56,449 nt of DNA, from the NCBI GenBank assembly GCA_963973795.1, contig CAXBAF010000025.1:1-56449 (forward strand). The letters run 5' to 3'. A program made the translations under genes and the position numbers. The notes under the pieces were generated by a model. That model worked only from the letters and a program-made list of their open reading frames with translations, made no database searches and was not told the DNA's origin. Below are positions 41,946-50,868 of the stretch, piece by piece; the stretch's first letter is position 1, and each line of letters starts with the position of its first letter. The DNA is from UBA1926 sp002337215 (lineage in GTDB: Bacteria; Planctomycetota; Phycisphaerae; Phycisphaerales; UBA1924).

Positions 41946-42899
41946 ATGTCATTGCCGCTGGTGATCGTGACCGAATCGCTCTCGCCGGGGCCCCTGAGCT
42001 GGCTCCGCGAGCGCGCCGATGTCATCGAGGCGTCGCCCGGCGACGACGCGTTCGAGGAACACGTCGCGCGTGCCGACGCGATGGTCGTGCGCACCTACAC
42101 GATCATCGACGACGCGATGCTGGACCGCGCGCCGAATCTCCGCGTCATCGGGCGCGCGGGCGTCGCGCTCGACAACTTCGATCTCCCGGCGTGCGCCCGC
42201 CGGGGCGTGCCGGTCGTCCACGCGCCGGGCGCGAACGCGAGCGCCGTCGCGGAGTACGTCTTCGCGGTGCTGTTCGACGCGATCCGACCCCGTGTGTTCC
42301 TCGACAAGGCGCTCGATCTGCCCGCCTGGAACGCGGCGAGGGCCGACCTGATCGCGCCGAGGCAGCTCGAGGACATGACGCTGGGCGTGTTCGGGATGGG
42401 CCGCATCGGGCGGCGGGTTGCACGCATCGGCGCGGCCTTCAACATGCGGGTGATCTACAACGACCTGGAGATCATCCCGGAGTCCGAGCGGTGGGGGGCC
42501 GAGCCCGTCACCGTCGAGACACTGCTCGACGAGAGCGATGTGTTGACGATCCACACCGACGATCGGCCCGCGAACCGGAACCTGATGGACGCCGACAAGT
42601 TCGCACGCTGCAGGGATGACGTGATCTTCCTGTCGTGTGCGAGGGGCCTGATCGTCGATGCGCGCGCGCTCGCGGGCTTTCTGAAGGCGAATCCCGGGGC
42701 GATGGGGATCTGTGATGTGCACGAGCCCGAGCCGTTCCCGGCGGACTACCCGCTGCTTGGCTTGCCCAACGCGCACCTGCTGCCCCACATCGCGGCGGCG
42801 ACGGAACGCGCGAAGACGAACATGTCCTGGGTCGTCCGCGATGTGGTGCGCGTGCTCAACGGGGAGACGCCGGAGCACCCGGCGCCGGTGGTGAGTTGA
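41946..42899 (+). CDS. D-3-phosphoglycerate dehydrogenase-like 2-hydroxyacid dehydrogenase
   Basis: A 317-residue NAD-dependent enzyme. Substrate-domain segment VIGRAGVALDNFDL, Rossmann motif GVFGMGRIGRRVARIG, catalytic Arg in SCARGLIVDARAL, Glu in VHEPEPFP, and His in LLPHIAAAT. It lacks the C-terminal ACT domain of long SerA forms. GGAGGACGAGCG before the ATG and the 18-base gap from trpE suggest an operon. SerA provides serine, which tryptophan synthase uses, so the pairing is sensible, but another 2-hydroxy acid could be the substrate. Confidence 0.85.
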   Translation: MSLPLVIVTESLSPGPLSWLRERADVIEASPGDDAFEEHVARADAMVVRTYTIIDDAMLDRAPNLRVIGRAGVALDNFDLPACARRGVPVVHAPGANASAVAEYVFAVLFDAIRPRVFLDKALDLPAWNAARADLIAPRQLEDMTLGVFGMGRIGRRVARIGAAFNMRVIYNDLEIIPESERWGAEPVTVETLLDESDVLTIHTDDRPANRNLMDADKFARCRDDVIFLSCARGLIVDARALAGFLKANPGAMGICDVHEPEPFPADYPLLGLPNAHLLPHIAAATERAKTNMSWVVRDVVRVLNGETPEHPAPVVS

Positions 42900-42914
42900 G
42901 ACCGTCGGCCGCGT

Positions 42915-43247
42915 TCACACGTCGGATGAATCGTCTTCCGCGGGCTCCTGCCGGCGCTCGGCGAGCGGGCTCGCCGCCGTGCCCTCCGATGTCGCGGGCC
43001 GTCCGCGCTTCGGCGGCGTGAAGTTGCTCACGCCCCCGCCCTCCTCCATCACCTTGTTGCCGATGATGCCGTTGGTCGCGAGCACGAGGACCGCGGCGAA
43101 GATGAGCACCGCCGCCGTCGCGACGCCCTTCCACCCGACATCGTGATGCTCGGTCCAGATCGAGTAGACCGCGAGGAACGCGCCGGCGATGATCGCAAGC
43201 AGGCACGAGCCGTAACAGACGCGGTTGATCGCAACGAGGATTCGCAT
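42915..43247 (-). CDS. Small two-helix membrane protein, paralogue 1
   Basis: A 110-residue protein with two transmembrane helices (about 12-32 and 46-66) and a polar C-terminal tail. It begins MRILVAINRVCYGSC; the same pattern starts the neighbour at 43514-43756, and the two are clear paralogues over their first ~65 residues. AAAGGGAACC precedes the ATG at 43247. Family and function not recognised. An AT-rich stretch with GTAAGT (43309-43314) and ACTTAC (43327-43332) arms lies upstream. Confidence 0.68.
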   Translation of the reverse strand: MRILVAINRVCYGSCLLAIIAGAFLAVYSIWTEHHDVGWKGVATAAVLIFAAVLVLATNGIIGNKVMEEGGGVSNFTPPKRGRPATSEGTAASPLAERRQEPAEDDSSDV

Positions 43248-43513
43248 GATGGTTCCCTTTCCAGATCCCGACGCATTGCTGCCTCGGCCCAACGCTGGAC
43301 CGTATTAAGTAAGTAAACACTAACTAACTTACCATACTTCGGGGTTCTTCGCAAGGGAGCAGTCCAGATTTCATTGGGTCGACAGGCCGATAACCCGGCA
43401 ATGACGCGGAGCGACCGGGTCAGCGCACTGTGACCTCGCGATACCTCGTTTCGGTACAGTCGCGTGGGAGCGCCTTCGGGGACTCGACACCTCGGAGACC
43501 GACAAACGGACGA

Positions 43514-43756
43514 TCAGGCCGGCGGGTCGCACGCGGGTGGGACGCGGTCCAGATACGCCCGTGAGCCGACCATATTGTTGACCGCGAGCGTGAGGGTGCA
43601 CGCCGCGAACGCGACGAACGCCGACCCGAGGGCCCGCCACATCAGGTCCTGGTCCATCGTGCTCCAGATCCCGATGTACGCGACGCACGCGCCGACGACG
43701 ATCGAGGCGATACAAACGGTGTAGCAGACTCGATTGATGACCGCGAAGAACCGCAT
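43514..43756 (-). CDS. Small two-helix membrane protein, paralogue 2
   Basis: An 80-residue protein starting MRFFAVINRVCYTVC, with two transmembrane helices and the shared INRVCY, IW and FAA positions of paralogue 1, but a shorter, Pro-rich tail. GGAG 6 bases before the ATG fixes the start. A likely promoter lies at 43895-43923. Function unknown. Confidence 0.68.
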   Translation of the reverse strand: MRFFAVINRVCYTVCIASIVVGACVAYIGIWSTMDQDLMWRALGSAFVAFAACTLTLAVNNMVGSRAYLDRVPPACDPPA

Positions 43757-43894
43757 GGACCACTCCGTTCTGCGGGAGTGCGAGCGCTCGACGGATGGCA
43801 GGGCACAGCCGAATGAGAATGTGGGTCCACAACCGCCCACATCGAGTGTCGCTGTCCACCCGCGGGACACACGCTGGAACCCCGCTCTGCGATC

Positions 43895-43936
43895 AGTATA
43901 CCTTTGTTTTCTTGTGTTTTCAGTTATTTCTGAAAA
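43895..43936 (-). promoter_or_regulatory. Promoter with overlapping dyad, for small membrane protein 2
   Basis: On the minus strand, -35 CTGAAA (43918-43923) and -10 TATACT (43895-43900) are 17 bases apart. TTTTCAG (43917-43923) and CTGAAAA (43930-43936) form a perfect inverted repeat over the -35, a plausible operator. Confidence 0.45.
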
Positions 43937-44014
43937 TACCCCAACATCCCGTTGTCCGTTTCGCCTCGTGAGCGAGCCCCGGGTGTGTCAAAGCGGTTGG
44001 CCTAGCATCCAGCG

Positions 44015-44809
44015 ATGATCCAGCTGGGCGTCAATATCGATCACGTCGCGACGATCCGTCAAGCCCGCTATCGCGGCGCGGACGCGGCCCAGCTCGCCGG
44101 CATCGGCATCGACCCGACGGATGTGGGTGAGCCCGACCCGGTTCGGGCGGCCCACGAGGCCGAACTGGGCGGGGCCGACGGCATCACCGTCCATCTCCGC
44201 GAGGACCGCCGGCACATCAACGACCGCGATGTCCGCCTGCTCCGCCGGCTGGTGAAAGTGAAGCTGAACCTCGAGATGGCGGCGACCGACGAGATGGTTG
44301 GGATCGCGTGCGAGCTCCGGCCTCATACCGCGATGCTGGTCCCCGAGGGCCGTGAAGAGGTCACCACCGAGGGCGGGCTCGATGTCGCGGGGCAGGTTGG
44401 GCGCATGAAAACGGTGGTCGGCCGGCTCCGTGACGCGGGGCTGATCGTCAGCGCGTTCATCGACGCGGAGGCCGAGCAGGTCGCCGCGTGCGCCGAGGCC
44501 GGTTTCGACGTGTGCGAATTGCACACCGGGCCGTGGGCCGAGGCGTTCGCGATGTGCGGCGGCGACCCCAGGCGGGACGAACTCGCGGCGGAGCTGGGGC
44601 GTATCTCCAACGCTGGCGCGGCCGTGCGCAACGCCGGCATGCGCTTCAACGCGGGGCACGCGCTCAATTACCACAACGTGGACCCGATCGCGAGTCTTCC
44701 CGGGCTCGAGGAGCTGCACATCGGTCACGCGATCGTGAGCCGTGCGGTGTATGTCGGGCTCCGGCAAGCAGTTTCGGAAATGAAAGCATTGATCGCATCG
44801 TCGGAATGA
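44015..44809 (+). CDS. pdxJ: Pyridoxine 5'-phosphate synthase
   Basis: A 264-residue enzyme that joins 1-deoxy-xylulose 5-phosphate and 3-amino-2-oxopropyl phosphate in the last step of de novo vitamin B6 synthesis. The marks are LGVNIDHVATIRQARY, GADGITVHLREDRRHI, KLNLEMAAT, HTAMLVPE, ELHTG and AGHALNYHNV. Its TGA overlaps the folC start, so the two are coupled. The class V aminotransferase encoded at 47346-48677 needs its product, PLP. Confidence 0.96.
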   Translation: MIQLGVNIDHVATIRQARYRGADAAQLAGIGIDPTDVGEPDPVRAAHEAELGGADGITVHLREDRRHINDRDVRLLRRLVKVKLNLEMAATDEMVGIACELRPHTAMLVPEGREEVTTEGGLDVAGQVGRMKTVVGRLRDAGLIVSAFIDAEAEQVAACAEAGFDVCELHTGPWAEAFAMCGGDPRRDELAAELGRISNAGAAVRNAGMRFNAGHALNYHNVDPIASLPGLEELHIGHAIVSRAVYVGLRQAVSEMKALIASSE

Positions 44810-46290
44810 GCCATGATGGCGAGATGGGAACGGACGGGGACATGGGCAGAGCCAAGGCCGGCAGCAAGAAGGCGGCAAGAACGACGGTTGAAGCGAAGCC
44901 TCGGGGCGGCAAGCGCCGGCGCGCGTTCACGTCGATGGAGCAAGCCGAACACTGGCTGAATGACCGGATCAACTTCGAGCGGGTTCGGCCCCACCGGGTC
45001 GATCCCGACGATTTCAAGCTGGGCAGGATGCGCGCGCTCATGGACGCGCTGGACAACCCGCAGGACGCGACCCCGATCGTGCACATCGCGGGGAGCAAGG
45101 GCAAGGGGAGCGTCTGCGAGATGCTCGCGGGGTGTCTCGGCGCGAACGGGTACACGGTCGGGGTCTATTCCAGCCCGCATCTGGTGTCGGTCCGCGAGCG
45201 GATCCGCGTGGGAGCCGAGCCGATCTCGGGTCGCGGCTTCGCCCGGATCATGAGCAAGGTGCGCGACGCCGCGGAGGCGGTCGAACCCGAGCACGGGCAA
45301 CCGACGTATTTCGAGTGCATCACCGCCGCCGGCTTCCTGCAGTTTGCCGAGGAGGCTGTCGATATCGCGGTCGTCGAGGTCGGCCTGGGTGGCCGGCTCG
45401 ATTCGACGAACATCGCGAGCCCGCTGGTCACCGCGATCACGGCGATCCAACTCGAGCACACGGCGATCCTGGGCGACTCGCTCGAGCTGATCGCCGCGGA
45501 GAAGGCGGGGATCATCAAGCAGGGCGTGCCCTGCCTGACGGTCAAGCAGGACGAGGCGGTGCTCGAGATCTTCGAACGCACCGCCGAGGAGCGCGGCGCA
45601 CCGCTGATGGTGCTGGGGCGGGAGATCGATTTCACGCAGCGGTTCGAGGCGGCCCACGCGATGGGCCCACACATGCGCGTCTGCGTGGGCACGGGTGACC
45701 AGACGCTCGACCACCTCCCCGTCCCGTTCGAGGGCGAGCACCAGGCCCAGAATTGCGGGCTCGCGCTCGCGATCCTCCAGCAGCTCGCGCTGCGGGGGTT
45801 CGAGCACTCCGAGCGCGGCGTGCTCCTCGGGCTCGAATCATCCGTCAAGAACGGTCGGCTCGAGGAGATCTGGGACAACCCCCGGATCATCATCGACGGG
45901 GCGCACACCGGCGAGAGCGTGCGCACGCTCATCAACGCGATCGGCGCCCACGTCCGGTCCGACTCGATGGTCGTGATCTTCGGGTGCGCCGCCGACAAGG
46001 ACGTGGACGCGATGCTCGCCGAGATCGGGCGCGGGGGCGACAAGGTCATCTTCACCAGGGCGCAGGGCAACCCCCGGGCGATGGACCCCGAGGAGCTGCG
46101 CAAGCGGTTCGAGGAGAGCCACGGGAAGATGTCGCAGGTCGAGCCCACGCTGCGCGACGCGATCAACACGGCCGCGAAGGGCGTGGGTCGCGACGACCTG
46201 ATCTGCGTTACGGGCTCGTTCTACCTCGCGGGTGAGGCGAAGGCGCTGTTCCTTGCCAAGAGAGAAGAGCTCGCCGCCGCCGGCGTGTGA
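44806..46290 (+). CDS. folC: Dihydrofolate synthase / folylpolyglutamate synthase
   Basis: A 494-residue Mur-ligase-family enzyme that adds glutamate to dihydropteroate and folates. The marks are P-loop HIAGSKGKGSVCEML, SSPHLVSVRERIRV, VEVGLGGRLDSTN, and IIIDGAHTGESVRTL in the C-terminal domain. The first ~40 residues are an extra basic tail (RAKAGSKKAARTT). The ATG at 44806 overlaps the pdxJ stop; later in-frame ATGs (seven and thirteen codons in) are possible. Confidence 0.93.
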   Translation: MSHDGEMGTDGDMGRAKAGSKKAARTTVEAKPRGGKRRRAFTSMEQAEHWLNDRINFERVRPHRVDPDDFKLGRMRALMDALDNPQDATPIVHIAGSKGKGSVCEMLAGCLGANGYTVGVYSSPHLVSVRERIRVGAEPISGRGFARIMSKVRDAAEAVEPEHGQPTYFECITAAGFLQFAEEAVDIAVVEVGLGGRLDSTNIASPLVTAITAIQLEHTAILGDSLELIAAEKAGIIKQGVPCLTVKQDEAVLEIFERTAEERGAPLMVLGREIDFTQRFEAAHAMGPHMRVCVGTGDQTLDHLPVPFEGEHQAQNCGLALAILQQLALRGFEHSERGVLLGLESSVKNGRLEEIWDNPRIIIDGAHTGESVRTLINAIGAHVRSDSMVVIFGCAADKDVDAMLAEIGRGGDKVIFTRAQGNPRAMDPEELRKRFEESHGKMSQVEPTLRDAINTAAKGVGRDDLICVTGSFYLAGEAKALFLAKREELAAAGV

Positions 46291-46300
46291 TCGGGCGCCG

Positions 46301-46666
46301 ATGCCGAGCGATCTCGAAAGAGCGATCCGCTGGTCCAAACGATTCGAGTCGGTGCTCGAACGCCGGTTCGGTGCGCGCGGGCGCGGTCTCCACGAGAAGA
46401 TCGACAGCGTCGAGAACGATCTCGATCGCGAGGTCGTGCGTGCGCTCCGGCTCATCGCGACGGTCCGCAACAAGATCGTCCACGAGGATGGGTACGACCG
46501 GATCGACGATCGGGCGCGGTTCAAACGCGCGTGCGCGCTGGCCGACCGGGCGTTGGGCGGCAAGAGCCGGCTCAAAGCCGCGGTAGTGGTCGTCGGGCTC
46601 GTGCTGATCCTGCTCGCCGCCGCGGCGCTCGTGCTCGGCGGGCGGTCGCCGTTCAAGATCCTGTGA
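46301..46666 (+). CDS. Small DUF4145-like protein with C-terminal membrane anchor
   Basis: A 121-residue protein: helices with REVVRALRLIATVRNKIVHE, similar to the DUF4145 core found in regulatory and defence proteins, then one C-terminal transmembrane helix (about 90-112). The domain match is suggestive only. It starts 10 bases after folC and is probably in the same transcript. Confidence 0.58.
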   Translation: MPSDLERAIRWSKRFESVLERRFGARGRGLHEKIDSVENDLDREVVRALRLIATVRNKIVHEDGYDRIDDRARFKRACALADRALGGKSRLKAAVVVVGLVLILLAAAALVLGGRSPFKIL

Positions 46667-46802
46667 ACGGGTCGTCCGGCGGAGCGATTGCTTTATCGGG
46701 ACCATTTGGCCGGCTGCGCCGGGTCCTCCCCGCTACCGGGAGTCGGAATCTTGGATGAACGCCGCACGGAAACGGTGCGGGCTGTGGTATGATCGCCGCC
46801 GC

Positions 46803-47228
46803 ATGGATGCGATCCCACCCACACTCCCGTTCCACCTTGCCAAGGCGTACGGCGCCAAGTCCGCGCCGGCCGCAAAGCCGACGATCACGGTCACGCCGAT
46901 CGCCCCGGGCGTGGACCGCGTGGATGGCGTCAGGGTTGCCGACCAACCCGCGAGAGCGGACCGGGCCTCGACGACCGACCGCGTCGATCTCGCCGTGGCG
47001 AAGAAGGCCGAGGCGATCAAAGAGACGCTGGTCGCTGCGGTTGTCCCGGGCGGGGTCGAGTTCAGGAACGGCGTGGCGCTCGCGAGCGGATCGCGGGCGG
47101 AACGATTGAGCGCTTCACAGGACGCGGGGCCCGCGACGGCGTCGATCCCGTTCTATCGTCACCCGGCCGACAAGAACGCGGCGGCGACCGCGGTGGACCT
47201 GGGCAGCCGACTCGATCTCGAGGGCTGA
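46803..47228 (+). CDS. Hypothetical protein
   Basis: A 141-residue protein with no signal peptide or membrane segment. It is Ala/Asp-rich, with a central amphipathic helix (TTDRVDLAVAKKAEAIKETL). The pattern faintly recalls FlgM-like anti-sigma factors, but I would not assign it. Start ATG at 46803; an alternative start is 16 codons upstream. Confidence 0.5.
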   Translation: MDAIPPTLPFHLAKAYGAKSAPAAKPTITVTPIAPGVDRVDGVRVADQPARADRASTTDRVDLAVAKKAEAIKETLVAAVVPGGVEFRNGVALASGSRAERLSASQDAGPATASIPFYRHPADKNAAATAVDLGSRLDLEG

Positions 47229-47345
47229 GTTTCCAAACCGCGACCCGTCCCGACTTCTTACACGGACCGAGCCGGCCCTACGGACAGGGCCCGGCGGCGA
47301 ACGCGCGATACAACCAAGATCAATGCGAACCACGGAGGACCGAGC

Positions 47346-48677
47346 ATGACAACGACCCGAGCACCCGAACTCCATCGCCCCGCCGGGTCGTCGCTCGCGA
47401 GCCACTGGTCGATCGACCCGGGCGTTTTCTATCTGAACCACGGGTCGTACGGCGCGTGCCCGGTGCGGGTGCAGCGCGCCCAGGCCGAGTACCGGGCGGA
47501 GATGGAACGCGACGCGGTCTCGTTCTTCGCCCACCGCGTCTGGTCGCTCATCGACGGAAGCCGGCGCGCGCTCGCCGGGTTGCTGGGGGGCGACGCGGGG
47601 AGCTACGTCTTCTTGCCCAACGCGACAACCGCGGTGACGACGGTGCTCGAGAACTTCGCCTCGGGCGCGATCGACGGGACCCCGCTGGGCGCGGGCGACG
47701 AGATCCTGATGACCACGCACGAGTACCCCGCGTGCCGGTTCAACGCGCACCGGATCGCGGAGCGCTGCGGGGCGCGCGCGGTCGAGGTCCCGTTCCCGAC
47801 ACCGGTCACGCACGCGACGCCGATCTCGGCCGATGACATCTTCAACGCGGTGATGGCGGGCGTGACCGATCGCACCCGGCTCGCGATGATCAGCCACATC
47901 ACCAGCTCGTCGGCGTGCGTCGTCCCGGTCCGACGGATCGCCGACGCGCTCGCCCAGCGCGGGATCAAGCTGCTGATCGACGGCGCGCACGGGCCCGGCG
48001 CCGTCGACTTCGATCTGCCGGCACTGGGCGGGGCGTTCTACACCGCCAACTGCCACAAGTGGCTCAGCGCCCCCAAGGGCGTCGCGCTGCTGTGGGTGCA
48101 CCCCGACCACCACGAAAACTTCAGGCCCATGGTGCTCAGCAACGACGCGCACACGCCCGCGGGCAAGCACGGACGGGAGCGCCTCGCGCTCGAGTTCGAT
48201 TACATCGGGACCGACGACTACACGCCCATGTGCGCCGTGGCGGACGCCGTGCGCGCCTTCCCCGAGATCATGCGGTCCGAAGACCCCGCGGCGGACTGGC
48301 CTTCGGTGTGCGCGCGCAACCGCTCGCTCGTGTTGGAGGGGCGGTCGATCCTGTGCGACCGGTTGGGTCTCGAGCCCGTCTACGCCGACGAACTGATCGG
48401 CCCGATGGTCACGATGCTGCTGCCCCGGATGGACGAGAGCGTGCGGGCGGCGCACGCCGCGAGACCCACGATCTTCCACGATGCGCTGCAGGACGCGCTG
48501 CTCGCCAACCACGGCGTGCAGGTCCCGATCTGGCGCTTCGGTGCCAAGAAGAAGGGCGACCCGTTCGACGGGCAGCGGTGCGTGCGGATCAGCGCGAACC
48601 TCTACAACAGCGCCGCCCAGTACGAGTACCTGGCGGAGGCGCTCGCGATCGAGCTGGAACGCGAGAAATCAGCCTGA
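47346..48677 (+). CDS. Class V aminotransferase (isopenicillin N epimerase / cysteine desulfurase-like)
   Basis: A 443-residue PLP enzyme of fold type I. The marks are YLNHGSYGACP at the N-terminus, FLPNATTAVTTVLEN, the SHITSSSA stretch, LIDGAHGPGAVDFDL with the PLP-binding Asp, and the Schiff-base lysine in ANCHKWLSAPKGVALLWV. It is nearest the isopenicillin-N-epimerase-like group, whose members act on many amino acids; the real substrate is unknown. GGAGG precedes the ATG. It overlaps the convergent VTT gene by 9 bases. Confidence 0.85.
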   Translation: MTTTRAPELHRPAGSSLASHWSIDPGVFYLNHGSYGACPVRVQRAQAEYRAEMERDAVSFFAHRVWSLIDGSRRALAGLLGGDAGSYVFLPNATTAVTTVLENFASGAIDGTPLGAGDEILMTTHEYPACRFNAHRIAERCGARAVEVPFPTPVTHATPISADDIFNAVMAGVTDRTRLAMISHITSSSACVVPVRRIADALAQRGIKLLIDGAHGPGAVDFDLPALGGAFYTANCHKWLSAPKGVALLWVHPDHHENFRPMVLSNDAHTPAGKHGRERLALEFDYIGTDDYTPMCAVADAVRAFPEIMRSEDPAADWPSVCARNRSLVLEGRSILCDRLGLEPVYADELIGPMVTMLLPRMDESVRAAHAARPTIFHDALQDALLANHGVQVPIWRFGAKKKGDPFDGQRCVRISANLYNSAAQYEYLAEALAIELEREKSA

Positions 48678-49550
48678 GGCGTTGTCGGCCGATGGCTCGT
48701 TCTCGGATTCGCCGGCGTCTTCCTGGGCCGTGACCTTCTCGATCGCCTTGTTGCCGATATGGGCGATGATCCCGAGCACGACGACGGCCGCGACGATCGA
48801 GACCCAGATCATCCAGTCGGGCTTCGCGTCCTTGATGCCCTGCTTGGTCAGCGCGTCGTCGACCTGCGAGCCGATCCAGACGACGAGGGCCGTGCGGGGC
48901 AGCATCCCCGCGGCCGTCGCGACGAGGTAGATCCACCAGGGCACGCGGGTCGTCGAGAGCACCAGGTTCGTCAGGCTGAACGGCGAATTGGGCGGGATGC
49001 GCACGAGCGTGACGATGCCGAGCGTTTTGAGCGGGCCCGAGCCCACCAGCGCGTCGCGGACGGCCCGCGCCCGTGTGTTGCGCGCCATCTCTTCGTCGAC
49101 GCGCTCGCGGCCCACGCGTTCGGCGATGGGCCTGCCGAGGGCGGACGCGCCGACGAACCCGATCAACGCCGCGAAGGTGCCGACGACCGGCCCGAACGCC
49201 CAGCCGCCCAGGAACGCCTGGGCGTACGTGGGCAGGAGCCCCAGCCCCGCGGCGACAACGAACGCGGCGACGTAGACGAACACCCCCGCACCGCCCAGCG
49301 ACGCGAGCCACTCGCTGACATCGCGGATGTAGTAGAGCAGCGCGAACCCGCCCAGCGCGGGCATCACCGCCCACGCGACCCCGAGCCAGGCGGCGGCGCC
49401 GAGCCGTTGGAAGGCACTGGGGGCGACGGCGCCCTCCATCGGGAGTTCGTCGGCGAAGTCGGCCTGCTCGGTCGCGGCCTCGATCCGCTCGGGATCGGGC
49501 GCTCCGTCCGACGCGGGGCCGTTGCTCGGTGTGTCTGGGTGGTCGGGCAT
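48669..49550 (-). CDS. TVP38/TMEM64-family (VTT/SNARE-associated) membrane protein
   Basis: A 293-residue protein. A polar N-terminus (~50 residues) is followed by six or so helices. The VTT-domain marks are QAFLGGWAFGPVVGTFAALI, GASALGRPIAERVGRERV and VRIPPNSPFSLTNLVL. The C-terminus is acidic. The family is linked to lipid scrambling and membrane homeostasis. Its role here is unknown. Confidence 0.82.
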   Translation of the reverse strand: MPDHPDTPSNGPASDGAPDPERIEAATEQADFADELPMEGAVAPSAFQRLGAAAWLGVAWAVMPALGGFALLYYIRDVSEWLASLGGAGVFVYVAAFVVAAGLGLLPTYAQAFLGGWAFGPVVGTFAALIGFVGASALGRPIAERVGRERVDEEMARNTRARAVRDALVGSGPLKTLGIVTLVRIPPNSPFSLTNLVLSTTRVPWWIYLVATAAGMLPRTALVVWIGSQVDDALTKQGIKDAKPDWMIWVSIVAAVVVLGIIAHIGNKAIEKVTAQEDAGESENEPSADNASG

Positions 49551-49712
49551 CGCCGCAAGCGTAGCCGGGATGGCGTGGGTGCCGTCGCGAGGGGGTGGTG
49601 TCTGGGCGGGGTCGTCGGGACGCCCCCGATCTCCTACAGTCGCGGACCGACCGAGAATGCACCCTCGGGGGCCGGCTCACCCGCCGCCTTCCCGCATTGC
49701 CAGGAGCACACC

Positions 49713-50645
49713 ATGATCCCCAAGCCCCCCCCGCGTGACCACACCCAGGGGTTTTTGTACTTTCCTCCCTACCGCGTGCAGGGGGTTTCGGTCGCCGGCG
49801 AGGCGACGTGTATCCAGATCCCCGAACTCGATGTCTGCTTTGACATGGGCGCGTGCCTGCGTGCGTCGCTGGCGTGCAAGTACGCGGTGATCAGCCACGG
49901 GCATATGGATCACATCGGCGGCCTGGCGTACTGGTGCAGCCAGCGGAATTTCCAGGGCATGGGTCCCGGGACGATCGTCTGCGACGAGCGGATCGCCAAG
50001 GACATCCGCGGGATGATGTCCGGGTTCGTGAATCTCGAGCGGCAGAAGACGCCGTACGAGCTCAACACGCTGGTGCCGGGCCAGGAACTGCAGATCAAGA
50101 ACAACATCTTCCTGCGCCCGATCGAGGTCGAGCACACCTGCCCGGCGGTGGGGTACACGATTGTCGAGAAGCGCACGAAGCTCAAAGACGAATACCGCGA
50201 ACTCCCGCAAGAAAAATTGCGCGAGCTCAAGGAGCGCGGCGAAGAAATCGTGCGCCATCTCGAGGTGCCGCTGATCGCGTACCTCGGCGACACGCTCCCG
50301 GGCCCACATCTTGTGCACGACTCGGTGCGGACCGCCAAGATCGTGATCTGCGAGTGCACGTTCCTCGAGCCGGACCATGTCGAGCGCGCCAAGATCGGCA
50401 TGCACATGCACGTCAACGACATCGCCGAGTGGTTGCGTGTGCTCGAGTGCGAGTCGCTCGTGCTCACGCACGTGAGCCGGCGGACGCACATGCAGTTTGC
50501 ACGCGATCGCGTCGACGCGTTGTGCGGCGACAAGGCCGAGAAGGTGCATTTCCTCATGGATCACAGGCGGAATCGTGCGCGCTACGAGCAGCAGGCGGAG
50601 GCGGCGGAGCAGCGCGAGCGCGAGCTCATGGCGCGGGGCGGGTAA
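49713..50645 (+). CDS. Metallo-beta-lactamase-fold hydrolase, RNase Z-like
   Basis: A 310-residue protein. The metal motif HGHMDHIGGL is near the N-terminus, later metal ligands are probably in IAYLGDTLPGP and LTHVSRR, and the HTCPAVGYTIVEKR segment recalls tRNase Z enzymes. Possible roles are tRNA 3'-end maturation or another MBL reaction. CAGGAG precedes the ATG at 49713; the long frame before it is not coding. Confidence 0.78.
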   Translation: MIPKPPPRDHTQGFLYFPPYRVQGVSVAGEATCIQIPELDVCFDMGACLRASLACKYAVISHGHMDHIGGLAYWCSQRNFQGMGPGTIVCDERIAKDIRGMMSGFVNLERQKTPYELNTLVPGQELQIKNNIFLRPIEVEHTCPAVGYTIVEKRTKLKDEYRELPQEKLRELKERGEEIVRHLEVPLIAYLGDTLPGPHLVHDSVRTAKIVICECTFLEPDHVERAKIGMHMHVNDIAEWLRVLECESLVLTHVSRRTHMQFARDRVDALCGDKAEKVHFLMDHRRNRARYEQQAEAAEQRERELMARGG

Positions 50646-50826
50646 GCATCCCGTGTTTCTGCGGCGCGTCTCCGTGATCGTTCCCGATTGATGGCGTTTC
50701 GATGGGTGCGAGGTTCGTCACCGATTGACACGGGGCGGGCAAGCAACTATCTTGGCGAGTCCTTCATCGGAGGGAGGGCGGCGACGCCCGCGGTGTTGGA
50801 TCGAGCGTCGAAAGAAGTGGTGAATC

Positions 50827-50848
50827 CCGACTGATTCTTTTCAGTCGG
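50827..50848 (+). promoter_or_regulatory. Hairpin in the dnaA leader
   Basis: CCGACTGA and TCAGTCGG are perfect 8-bp arms around TTCTTT, ending 20 bases before the dnaA start and before its GAGG ribosome-binding site. An operator or an RNA stem are equally possible. Confidence 0.4.
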
Positions 50849-50868
50849 TCTGTTTGAGGCTGTTGCAC

